From the NCBI RefSeq assembly GCF_000001735.4, contig NC_003071.7, forward strand, positions 17,521,443-17,585,442: a DNA stretch of 64,000 nucleotides. The letters are read 5' to 3'. Position numbers and translations under genes: made by a program. The first letter of the stretch is position 1. The number at the start of each line of letters is the position of its first letter. Shown here in pieces: positions 21,840-31,966 of this stretch. The DNA is from Arabidopsis thaliana. Taxonomy: Eukaryota; Streptophyta; Magnoliopsida; Brassicales; Brassicaceae. The notes below the pieces were generated by a model. The model was not told the origin of the DNA. It worked only from the letters and a program-made list of their open reading frames with translations, and did no database searches.

Positions 21840-23621
21840 ATGAGGATCCGGAAACGACAAGTGCCTCTTCCTTTATCGTCTCTATTACCAGTTCCTCTAT
21901 CAGATCTCTACTTTAACCGCTCACCGACGGCCACCGCGAGATACTTTCGCGGTGGTTATAAAGACGGCGGTGATGATTTTGGTTCTCTTCAGCTTTCGCT
22001 TCCGCCGCCGTCGCAGATTTCTGATCGGCTTATTCAAAGAGATTTGATAAAGAAGAAGGAGGAGGTCAAGGCTTTGGTAAGCTTCTTAGTATACGTATAG
22101 AGACACCAATTTAAAACATCCAATTCGTTTTTATCGATGGATTATAACAAATTGGATTTTTGGGTGCAAGTTTTTGTTGTGTCGTGTATGAAGACAGAAG
22201 ACCGTACTTGACTCTCTTTTTTCTTTATTTTTTAAAACTACTTTTTTGGTTGGGTGGGAATATTTGGTTCAATTTTACACCACTGAGAATAACTCTTGTC
22301 ATTTGCAGATCTTATTACAATGGAATGTTCAATTGTTTATCTTACTTCTCTTCTGTTTTGTTTTTGCTAAAAGGATGATGATAATGGTGATGTAGACGTC
22401 AAGAGTCGTACTGATGCATCGGGCAGGTATGTGAGAATTCGATAAAGATTTCTTCTTACATCAAAATTCCTTCTCTTGTCTCTGGACTCTCATATAACTT
22501 TGCGTGGTGTAATTACTTATTGGAAAAAATATACCAAATTTTCTTTTCTTATTAGATCCAAGCTTCGAAAACCCCAACACTGACTGCAACTAGATCAAGA
22601 TCAAAACTTTCATATTTTTTTTTTTTTTTTGTGAATTATAATGTTTTGAAGATGAATGATCAGGTTGGATCTCATCCTTTAATTTTCTTATGGTTTTATA
22701 ATCGTCATTCTTCTCATCACACTGTAAACATTTGGGGATATATACATGGAGTAGTTAGGGAAGAGTAACACAATAATACTCATCTAAACATGCACATCTC
22801 ATGACGGTGCACGTTAGCATGGGATACTCTTATACGAATGGTCCCATATCGACCCTTACCTTGTGTGTGTGCTCTATTATTGTCATTATTGATTACTTGT
22901 TCTTTTTTCTTGCACTCATATATATAGATCGCTTTCATTTCTTTAAATAAAAAGTCTGATTACATTCTTTGTCCTTCTCTTGCTTCAAACAATCGCAGCA
23001 AGAATGTTAATCCCCGAGGAGAATCCGTCTCTTCAATACAAGGTACACCATAGTGCTTGATCAATATATGTTTTTGGTGAACTTAAGCTGTTTTTTAGTT
23101 GCACCATTCACCGTTTGTATGAATATATATATATATATATGATAGTTGTCGAGAAGAATGAAAAGGTTGTGTCTTTGAGGAAGAGAAGAGGCTTTATCAA
23201 CTTTGAGGATTACGAAGATGAGGAAGATGAAGAAGCTAGTGGCGGTGGAGGCCGTATTAATAAAGGGAAAAAGAAAGCGAAAAAGAGCGGTGGTGGGTTA
23301 GAGGAAGGATCACGGTGCAGCCGTGTTAACGGTAGAGGATGGAGATGTTGTCAGCAAACGCTTGTTGGTTATTCTCTTTGTGAGCATCATCTCGGTAAAG
23401 GAAGGGTAAGGAGCATGAACAAGAGTGGTGGTGGTCGTGGCGGCGAGAAAAAGGCGGTGGTGGTGGAAGTGAAGAAGAAGAGAGTAAAGCTTGGCATGGT
23501 AAAGGCACGTTCAATAAGTAGTTTGCTTGGACAAACCAGCACTAGTGGTGGTACTAGTGGTGATGTTGATCAGGGTGAGATAAGTGCACCTGCTGATCAG
23601 TTCGCTGCATGTGATAAGTAG
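21840..23621 (+). CDS. WRC-motif protein (At2g42040-type)
   Basis: Four exons, 21840-22076, 22374-22426, 22999-23042 and 23146-23621, close in phase to 269 residues. A basic start (MRIRKRQVPL) leads to an acidic patch (DYEDEEDEEA), a basic stretch (KGKKKAKK), then the WRC motif at about residues 166-198: RCSRVNGRGWRCCQ, then LCEHHLGKGR. Its three Cys and one His suit zinc-linked DNA binding or nuclear targeting, as in growth-regulating factors, but the QLQ domain of GRFs is absent. The last intron ends in an ATATAT run next to TAG, so the acceptor at 23145 was chosen on phase. A nuclear regulator is likely; its target is unknown. Confidence 0.8.
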
Positions 23622-24317
23622 GTCTGTTGATCAGCATTTGCATGTATATGGATATGTGTATGTTTATGTACATGATGATAATGGGCATAGCTCTATGTAT
23701 TGGGTGTGTGAACATGTCTATGTGTAGATTGATCGAGGACGTAATTGGCCTTTGCTCTGCATCTTATATATATTGGTGGATGTTTCCTAGTTTCATTTTC
23801 GTTTATACCAAGGCTTTAATAGTTGAAACTTAGATGAATAAATGGACTAAAGAATATGATTGAATAAGATATAACTAAAATTGTATTCTATCTAGCTATT
23901 ACTTCTGTAAGTTAGTTACTACTTACTGTAAAAGAATAGTAGTAATTCATTGATGTTTCAACTTTTTTAGCAAAATCATGTGAACTGTTTTTCTCCACGA
24001 TGCTCACTGCAACTGGTGCAAAATAAATGAAATCAAACGATAGGACTACTTTGTTTCAGTTTCCAACCATAATTTTTTACGGTATTTGGAACACTAGTTA
24101 CACCCTAGTTACCTCGGTTTAAAACACTATTTCTACTACTACCAGTTTTAATTATATGGATTTTCTTTATTAAAAAGAAACAGTTTTAATTAATTGTATG
24201 GTTTTTATATATCACATTTTCAAAGACCAGTTTTAATTGTGTGGATTTTAATATATATTCATGTAACTTTCTTTTTTTAAAACTCTATGTTCTCTATCAA
24301 ATCTGGATTACTATTAA
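23622..24317. other. 3-prime flank of the WRC gene
   Basis: AT-rich sequence with the probable 3-prime UTR of the WRC gene to about 23860. Nothing else is recognised before the TIR element. Confidence 0.5.
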
Positions 24318-25358
24318 GACCCTGTTTGTTTCTCCATCCAGATGGATCATCTAGATGGAGATGAAAAATGATGTTTGTTTTTGACAATTTAACATACCAT
24401 TTGGATGAATCACTAAGATGATCCATCTGAATGACTTTGTAAATTTAGGCAAATTTTTAAAACTCATTTGGATGGACTTGGTTGGACTTGGTTGGACCAT
24501 TTGGATGGAGATGATTTAGTCAAAAAGAATAAATGACAAATATAACCTTTGTAATAATACTAATTTTCTATAAAGTTTTTTTTTTTTTAATTACATATTG
24601 CACCCAAAAAAATTAAAAATTAGGAAATCACGGACTATTATTTTACGTCAAAATTGTATTCATTTTCCCGTCAAAACCGCAAAATCATATTTTTCTGTTA
24701 AAACTTTAAAATAATGTTTTTCCGCCAAAACCGTAAAACCATGTTTTCCCGCCAAAACTTCAAAATCATGTTTTCTGGCCAAAACTTCAAAATCATGTTT
24801 TCCCGCCAAAACCGTAAAATCATGTTTTCCCGCCAAAACTTCAAAATCATGTTTTCTCGCCAAAACTTCAAAATCATGTTTTCCCGCCAAAACCGTAAAA
24901 TATTTTTTCCCGCCAAAACCGTAAATTCATGTTTTCCCGCCAAAACTTCAAAATCATGTTTTTCCGCCAAAACCGTAATATCATATTTCCCGCCAAAACC
25001 GTAAAATATTTTTTCCCGCCAAAACTTCAAAATCATGTTTTCCCGCCAAAACCGTAATATCATGTTTTCCTGGCAAAACCGCAAAATCATGTTTTCCCGC
25101 CAAAGCCATAATATCATGTTTTCCCGCTAAAACCGTAAAATATTTTTTTCACCAAAACCGTAAAATTATTTTTACCTACTAAAATGTGGACGAACTACAA
25201 AATAATCAAACAAATAAAAATCCATTTAAATGCATCATTTAGATTAAATCTCAAATGGTTAAACAAATACTAGAAACATCATTCAAATGCATCATTTAAA
25301 TGAATCATGTAAATGGATCATTTGAATGAAAATGCTAAATGATGAAACAAACAGAGCC
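24318..25358. mobile_element. Harbinger-like non-autonomous TIR element (candidate)
   Basis: The ends are GACCCTGTTTGTTTC at 24318 and, reversed, GGCTCTGTTTGTTTC at 25358, 13 of 15 matching. The element is flanked on both sides by TAA (24315-24317 and 25359-25361), the 3-bp target duplication typical of PIF/Harbinger. Subterminal DNA repeats GATCCATTTGAATG-like words on both arms, and ATGATGTTTNT then ACCATTT are shared between the arms in inverted order. The 1.04-kb element has no transposase; about half of it is a 27-bp minisatellite. hAT-type MITEs can have similar ends but leave 8-bp duplications, which I do not see. Confidence 0.75.
24661..25185. repeat. 27-bp minisatellite carrying E2F-type sites
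   Basis: About twenty units of 26-27 bp with core TTTTCCCGCCAAAAC. Units alternate between two tails, CCGTAAAAT and TTCAAAATC, hinting at a 54-bp higher-order unit. I count eleven exact TTTCCCGC, ten of them extended to TTTCCCGCCAAA. Since 27 is a multiple of three, long open frames run through it on both strands; they are repeat artefacts, not genes. Confidence 0.95.
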
Positions 25359-26751
25359 TAAGTCGAGAAATTGTTTTTCACTTACGGACGATATAACCAA
25401 AACTATCATGACCTTCAATAATGTAGAATATACTGTTACGTACTTGGTCTTGGTGTCAGGTCTTGTGCAACATCTGATCTTGGTCGAGATAGGAGATTTG
25501 TTCCCTTGTTCTGTGTACTTTGTGGAAGGTTTTTATATGTATGACAAAAAAAAGAAAACAAAACAAAACAAAACTACGTACCCTTACGAAAGGAGGAAAC
25601 CATGCTGAACCAATAATAAAAAAATAAAATTAAAAAAAAAATGAAATCCCTAAAGCTTCTCATTAGAGTTTGAAGTCATCTACCTCCATATATAACATCA
25701 TCCTATACCAAGAACGATGTTAGTATTTAATACGACTTTCTATGGAATGGTTTGGAGCTTATATTATATGTCTCGAATTTCAATAAATAAATAGAAAGAT
25801 ATACAATAAGACGGCTAGAAAGTGGGTATAACTTTAATTTGGTGATGATGATGGCTTGTTTATAAAATATATGGTGGGAAACAAACTAGTTTGATTAGGT
25901 AAGGCTGTCGTATTATCGATTGTAGACTATTTAGCTGAAACCACCAATATTATTAACGTAAAGTTTGTTAGTTAAGGTAACTGTCCCCAATAATGTTTAC
26001 TAGCTAACCTAATGATTCCCTATACTTTTTGTTTGATTTATTTGGTTTTGTAATTTTTGACAAACCAGCAAGGTATTAACCATTTTACGATCATGGACAT
26101 GGTATAATATATCTACACAAGCCAATAGTAACGTTGAATACTTGAATTCCATATTTTCCACACTAGTCTTGTTTGGTGCAACATTAATGTTATTTTGTTT
26201 GGACTGCAACTTGCATGTTGGATGAGTATAATGTCCTTTGTTCAAATTTGTTTTTGTGATTATTTACAATATCAAATAATCTTGGATGTTGGCCTATTGG
26301 GTTGTAAAACAAAAAGTTTGAAGAAAACAGAAGAATCCTACTAGATAAAGCAATTTATTTGTTTTTGTAAATGAAAAAAGGCTCACAAAGAAAAATGATG
26401 TTAGTGAATCCATCAAATTTATGTCGTTACGATTTGATTAAATAATTGTTAGGCATCGAATGATTGCACCAAATAATTTGACATTACGAAATTAACAAAA
26501 GAGTTTATTGAGATACGACGACTTCGTTGGTCAAACCTCAAGTAGTTGACTTTCTTAAGTTCAACGCTGTTTCCTTCAACTATTATGTAATCATCATCAT
26601 CCAAAAACTACTAATTTCCCATTAAGAAAACCAAATTTGTAACCAATCAAAACAACTCAGACTTGGAACAATTCAAAGTCAGACAAACCTTATATGCAAT
26701 GTGATCAAAACTCCAAACACACAAGATTGCTAAATCAAAGAGACAAACTCA
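25359..26751. other. Intergenic between the TIR element and the C1-domain gene
   Basis: AT-rich. No ORF with an ATG and recognisable family is seen. A-rich tracts lie at 25545-25640. Confidence 0.5.
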
Positions 26752-27558
26752 ATGGAGTACAAACATTTCAGCCATCCACACACTCTAAAACTCCAACAGA
26801 TTCAGCCACATAAAAGCTCAGATTCTTCAGTAATCTGCTCAGGTTGTGAATCAGCCATCTCTGAATCCGAAACCGCGTATATCTGTTCAACATGTGACTT
26901 CAATCTTCATGAGCAATGTGGTAACGCAGTGCGTGGGATGCAACATCCTTCTCACGCTGGTCTCCACCACTTGACTCTAGTCCCTTACACAACTTACAGC
27001 GCTGGTACCTTCCTCTGCAGAGCCTGTGGCTGCACTGGAGGTAAAGGGTTCTCTTACTGTTGTCCTTTGTGTGACTTTGACCTTCATGTTCAATGCGCTC
27101 ACCTGCCTCAGGTCTTGGTTCATGAGTCTCATCCTATGCATAGTCTTCTTCTTGTCTACAACAGTACTCCTCCTATGTCTTTTACTCAGTTTGGTTTCGG
27201 GAATCAGCTTGTTTGCAATCTTTGTAATATGACTATGGATGGTAGGTTTTGGTCTTACAACTGTTATGCTTGTAACTATCATATTCATGCTTCATGTGCT
27301 GTGAATAAGCCCAATCCAGTGGCTGCTTCTGCTGAGAACTGTGGGGCGAGTGATGAAGGAAAGACACCGACTGCTGAATCTGTTCCTGTTCAGGGTTTGG
27401 AGACTGAGCAGACGGAACAAGTAGCTGCAATAACAGAGCAAGTGGAAGATCCAGTTTTGAGGCAACAGCTTGAGCTTCAGAAGCTTCAGCTTGAGCTAGA
27501 TATGAGTTCTGCTCTCGCAAACATGATTGGTTCCTTCAATCTCAGTTCTTTCGTTTGA
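26752..27558 (+). CDS. Cys/His-rich C1 (DC1) domain protein
   Basis: An intronless gene of 268 residues, ATG 26752 to TGA 27558. Three DC1-type zinc modules follow one another: HPHTLKLQQI with CSGCE, CSTCDFNLHEQC (residues about 6-62); HHLTLVPY with CRACGC, CPLCDFDLHVQC (about 71-118); HPMHSLLL with CNLCNM, CYACNYHIHASC (about 124-180). Each ends in the LHxxC pattern. A C-terminal Gln/Leu-rich segment (RQQLELQKLQLELD) may form a coiled coil. Plant DC1 proteins of this size form a large, fast-evolving family, often stress-induced, with few defined functions; this would be At2g42060. Confidence 0.88.
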   Translation: MEYKHFSHPHTLKLQQIQPHKSSDSSVICSGCESAISESETAYICSTCDFNLHEQCGNAVRGMQHPSHAGLHHLTLVPYTTYSAGTFLCRACGCTGGKGFSYCCPLCDFDLHVQCAHLPQVLVHESHPMHSLLLVYNSTPPMSFTQFGFGNQLVCNLCNMTMDGRFWSYNCYACNYHIHASCAVNKPNPVAASAENCGASDEGKTPTAESVPVQGLETEQTEQVAAITEQVEDPVLRQQLELQKLQLELDMSSALANMIGSFNLSSFV

Positions 27559-28226
27559 AGTGTCTTTGTGTTTCAGTTTGTTTGATTTTATGCATTTACA
27601 TGTGTTGAATTGTCTCTGTTCTTGTGTTCCCTAATGTGCTTCTGATTTGAATAAATATATCCTATCTATTTGGTTTATCTTTCTTTCACTGAAGACCTTG
27701 AAGTAACAGTAACACGGTGACTTAATTACACAAAGATTGATCAACATGTTGCATCCACATATGATTTTTTTCCTTTTACATTTGAGGCAACTGAAACCAG
27801 AAACAGATAAAGATACACATTGTTCAGCCATAAAATCTGACATGAGAGACCTAAAAGTCATCCAAACCTATTTCTCCACCACAAATACAGAACAAAACTC
27901 TGTCCAAATTATCTTCTTCCGAGTTCTTTCTCATCTGTCCAAGGAATCTCTCACATAAGCAACTTCATCATTCCTTTTCTTTTAGTAACATCGAGTTGCG
28001 AAATGAAAAGACTCGACATGGAAGAACAAAGCCAATCCAGAAGCTGCTTCTGTAAACTGTGGAGAATAAAGCTCTAAATTAGCTTTCATAAAGACAAAGT
28101 CTCCATGAAGATAACCCATCATGAAAGGAGATTTTCTCCTAAAGGATTCGTTATCTGAGGAGCTTCACTAGACTCATACAATCCAGTACATCTATGTAGA
28201 GAGGGTAAGGATTTTCAAACCTTGAG
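27559..28226. other. Intergenic between the C1 gene and NUDX23, with a C1-gene relic
   Basis: Convergent 3-prime ends. A short stretch at about 28021-28066 resembles the C1 gene at about 27303-27348 (AATCCAG, then GCTGCTTCTG, then ACTGTGG). Confidence 0.45.
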
Positions 28227-29624
28227 TTACGGTTGCAGATGGTAATCAAGACTAAAGGCGCGAATATCTGAAGGACTACTTCCAGGCCTGAGAAAGAACA
28301 AAGCAGATAATAGTCACATCAAACCATAAGTGGAATAAATTAGCATCTCAGTAACCACTACATGCGGGAGATATCAATTGGAACGCACCTTTTATTTATC
28401 GTACCATAGTGAAACTTTAGTTTCCCTTTTTTCAGATCTTCCAAGTACTGCAAATACAAAACCAAAAAAAAACAAAAATAAATTTAGAAATCTAGTGAAT
28501 GGAAATGGGGAGAGTATGAGAATCTTCTCAATCCATACTCTTACCAAATTTAAGGTAACATATATAGATGAAAAAGCCAAGGAATCAAACGGTATCTCAT
28601 CTAGTGCAAAAAGACGGCACTCCAATGATTCAGGACCAGGTGCAAAATGCAGGTTCTTCAGTTTGGCTAAGAATATAACATAAGTCTGATCCAAAATAAA
28701 CAGAGCCATGTAAGAATCAATCATATGAAGAATCAAAACTAGGGATATTTTGTATATATATTTACTTGGCCAATAAGAGGAATATCAAGTTGAGCAAAAG
28801 GTGAAATAACTTCCACAGTAGCTCCTGCTTCTTCCCAAGTTTCCCTCATTGCTCCTTGTGCAGCTGATTCTCCAACTTCTAGATAACCAGCAGGAAGAGT
28901 CCTGCATACTCAAAGTTCCATCTATCATTCACATAACTTCACACACAACACTAGAAAAAACTCAAAGAGACAAAGAGAAGAAATGTTTTTGATTTGTATA
29001 TTACCATAAACCGTGTGAAGGTTGAATGTTACGTTTGCAAAGTAAAACTTTTCCTTCATGCTCTATAAGGCAACCAACAACCTGCAATTTCACATTTAAT
29101 CAAACATTCTCATGATTGACACAAAACAAAAAGGTTGTTGGTAGATAGAGATATCAAAAACAGTACCATCTTAGGATTCTGATAAGCGATTTTGCCGCAA
29201 TGTGTGCAAATAGCTCTCAATTTCTCTTCACCGTCAGGTATTTCATGCTTGGTTGGTCCTCCACACCATTGACAGAACTTTATCTTACGAACATCTCCCT
29301 AATAAAACAACCAAAAACACTATTGAAGCGACCAAAAACCTTAAAGATAAGATCTTTCTAGGAGATGAATTAGAATTAGAGACTCACAGCTGATTGAACA
29401 GAGACGAAAGTCGGGGAATTTGCAACTGGGTCAGACCCGGGAAGTGAGGAAGACATTCTGGTTGGCTTGAAAGAGAAGATTCTCCGAGGAGAGCTCGAAG
29501 TGACAGAGGAGAGATTGAGAGATGACGAGATGAAAGAGACGGTAGAGGACTTGCGAGTCTTGGTCAATCTCTGTGAGATGGTTAACCCTGATGACCAACC
29601 CAAGATCTGGACGGCCTTTAGCAT
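28227..29624 (-). CDS. NUDT23: NUDX23, plastid FAD pyrophosphatase (Nudix)
   Basis: Seven exons: 29624-29388, 29298-29167, 29081-29005, 28901-28766, 28685-28545, 28447-28389 and 28287-28227; 280 residues, as I recall for At2g42070. The first 60 residues are Ser/Thr/Arg-rich ([15 protein letters not shown]), a plastid transit peptide. A zinc-ribbon (CQWCGG, CTHCGK; about residues 88-117) precedes the Nudix fold. The Nudix box starts with GYLEVGE at about residue 154 and continues with RETWEEAGA, holding the catalytic RExxEE. NUDX23 hydrolyses FAD to FMN and AMP in chloroplasts and helps balance flavins. An in-frame Met (MSSSLPG) at codon 57 could be an alternative, non-plastid start. Confidence 0.93.
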
Positions 29625-30055
29625 TATACGCACCGGAAATTTCTTCACTTCCGGCTATAGGACTCTTTGTCAATGAAGCTCCTCTCTCGATGGCCAATCT
29701 ATTTCGTTCCAAAAATTTGACATTTGAGGAGATTTGTTGAATGAAGTGACTCTTTAACTTAGCCAAAGGTCCGGCATTATTGGTTTCACTAAGACCCAAC
29801 AACCGGTTTAATTTGACCAAATTAACCGGTTCAGACACAAAAGCAGAGCTGAGTGAGTGTTATAGAGTCACATGTACTTGTAAACTAAAGAGAAAACAAA
29901 CATTAAAGAATCACAGGGCAATACATATAGCAAATGCTTAAACATTGTAGTGTATATTGGTTGATCAGGTGTCATAATAAAAACATTTCTGTAGGAAATT
30001 CTTTGTTATAAGAGTAATCAAAACCTATCTAACTCTCTTGCGTTACACAAAAATC
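29625..30055. other. Intergenic between NUDX23 and the tandem J-domain genes
   Basis: Contains NUDX23 leader and promoter. The minus-strand frame extends upstream of the NUDX23 ATG without another ATG in the right context. Nothing else is seen. Confidence 0.45.
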
Positions 30056-31451
30056 TTATTTGACTGCTAACTTCTCGATTAAAGATTGATAAGCAACAGT
30101 GCAGAGCTTGAACTTTTCTTCAGCTGCCTCCTGTCAGTTTATATAGTCAAGGATTAACACAAGAGATAAAAACATATAAATGGAGATTGAAGAAGATCTT
30201 ATATTGGTTTACCTTGTTAAATTCCTCATGACGATCTGGATGCCATTGTAATGCACAAGTTCGATATCTGAAAATAAACAACACGTTTGGTCATGAATGT
30301 ATGTGTTGTGTGTTTGAACTTGGAGTAAAATAACTTACGCTTTTTTGACATCTTCGAGTTTTAAGGGACCCCAAGGACTCAGACCAAGTGTTTGTCTATG
30401 AGAGGCTTGGTATTCAATTGACTCAAACACTGAGCCTCTGGATTTTCTTGAACCATAGCCATCTTCTTTGTTTTCTTCTTCTTTCTCATCTTTTTCTTCT
30501 CCTCCTTCATAGAAGTTATATTTCGATCTCCAAGAGTTGCTAGAGTAATTAGAAGACCATGAAGAGTGATACCACCAATTATGTTCCTTCTCTCTATGTG
30601 TTGAATAATAGGAATCTCGAGATTCTTTGAATAAATTTTGGAATATAAATTCAAAGTCGTTATCACAGTAACTGGAATGCTCTGCAAAATGGAACACATG
30701 CTTTTTCTTAATAAGAGTAAATATATATATGTATACAAAACAAAACTGCACCTTAAACTAGACATTTTCAACGTTTAAATTAAACAACACTAACTTTTTT
30801 TACAGGGGTCGTTTGGTTTTCTCTTTTTCTTTAGCTTCTTTGGCTTTTTTAGCGGCCTAATTTTAGTTACACCAAGAGCAATGAGATACACTAAGTTTCA
30901 TGATCCGTAAACAAACAGACAATACACTTGATTAAGAAAAGCACATAAATGGTTTTGTGCTTTAACCTCAACAAGTTTCAAACTTAAAAGGCAATGAGGT
31001 AATGCAAGAAGCAAATTGTTAGAGGCCAGCCAAAAACAAAAGTGATATAGATAGGGCCTAAACATGTTTTTGCATCATATATAATCTCAGTCATGTACCT
31101 CTTCTCTTTCTTGTTTAAGTTCTTCAACAGCACGACGCACTGCTTCTTGATGTTCCCTCAAAAATTTCTTGCTTCTCTTCTTCTTCTGAGCATTTGATTT
31201 CTGCCAAATAGTCAAAACCCTAAAAAAATCAGAACATGTATTCACACTCTAAAATCTAGAGATTGGTAATAAATGATAGAAATCCATTATCTAGATGAAC
31301 CCACACATGTAGTGAAGAGACCGTCCGAAGAAGAAGAGGAACGGCGTTTGCGTTCTAAGACAGGAGTAGAATGAAAAAACGCAGTTTTCAGGAGAGAACA
31401 ATAGCTTTGCGGTCTGCAAATCGCTGCTTTAATTGCGGCGGCAGTGTTCAT
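30056..31451 (-). CDS. Tandem J-domain gene, distal copy (gene model uncertain)
   Basis: A diverged duplicate of the next gene. Likely exons: 31451-31305, 31200-31099, 30679-30339, 30267-30213 and 30130-30056. The N-terminus (MNTAAAIKAAICRPQSYC, then AFFHSTPVLERKR) resembles a mitochondrial presequence. The C-terminal J domain is complete: LGLSPWGPLKLEDVKKA, YRTCALQWHPDRHEE, then KFKLCTVAYQSLIEKL. A further candidate exon at 30856-30804 (AAKKAKEAKEKEKTKRP) has good splice sites but 53 nt, which would break the frame into the next exon, so it is either skipped or the copy is damaged. The exon 1 donor GTGGGT was chosen on phase. Middle exons are little conserved with the other copy. Confidence 0.6.
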
Positions 31452-31469
31452 CTTTGTTGGAGAGTGCAC

Positions 31470-31966
31470 AACATTGCGTCTTAAACCACTGTGACTCGAG
31501 CTTGACTCATAAGAATTAACAAAAAAAAATTAGAGAAGAGAGGAGAAAAAAAAGAAGATTTTCTTGTTTTGTAAAAGGAAAACAAAAAAAACACAGAGAA
31601 ATGGAATATTTAAACGCAATAATTTTTGCTTGGTCTCCAAGGACTGTCCTTATTCATAAATAAATGAACGAGATTATTTACAAAACAGAGAGCTTGCTTT
31701 CGTCACTACACGCGTTGGGCCTTCCTGGTTGGGCAATTAGTAATTGGGCTTGTTTCAGTCATATTTTGATTCATATTTGTCAATTCACTCTGAAAATAAT
31801 TAACTGGTTCAAGAGGAAGAGATATATAAATTACACATCAGTAGTAGATTTTGAAGAAATAGAAAAAGACAGAACAAAGGCAATTTTGCTTGAACAAAGC
31901 CAAAATGAAACAATTCGGAAATTATTGTAATGAGGTATCTCTAAGTAATCAAGACCTATCTAACTC
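31470..31966. other. Spacer between the tandem J-domain genes
   Basis: Holds the leader of the distal copy (A-rich, 31500-31600) and the 3-prime flank of the proximal copy. The open frame at 31664-31930 resembles nothing I know. Confidence 0.45.

Noticed and set aside
24660-25117. Overlapping long open frames with repeated KHDFEVLA- or ENMILKFW-like peptides
   Set aside because: They arise because the 27-bp repeat is a multiple of three; all frames stay open on both strands and there is no gene context.
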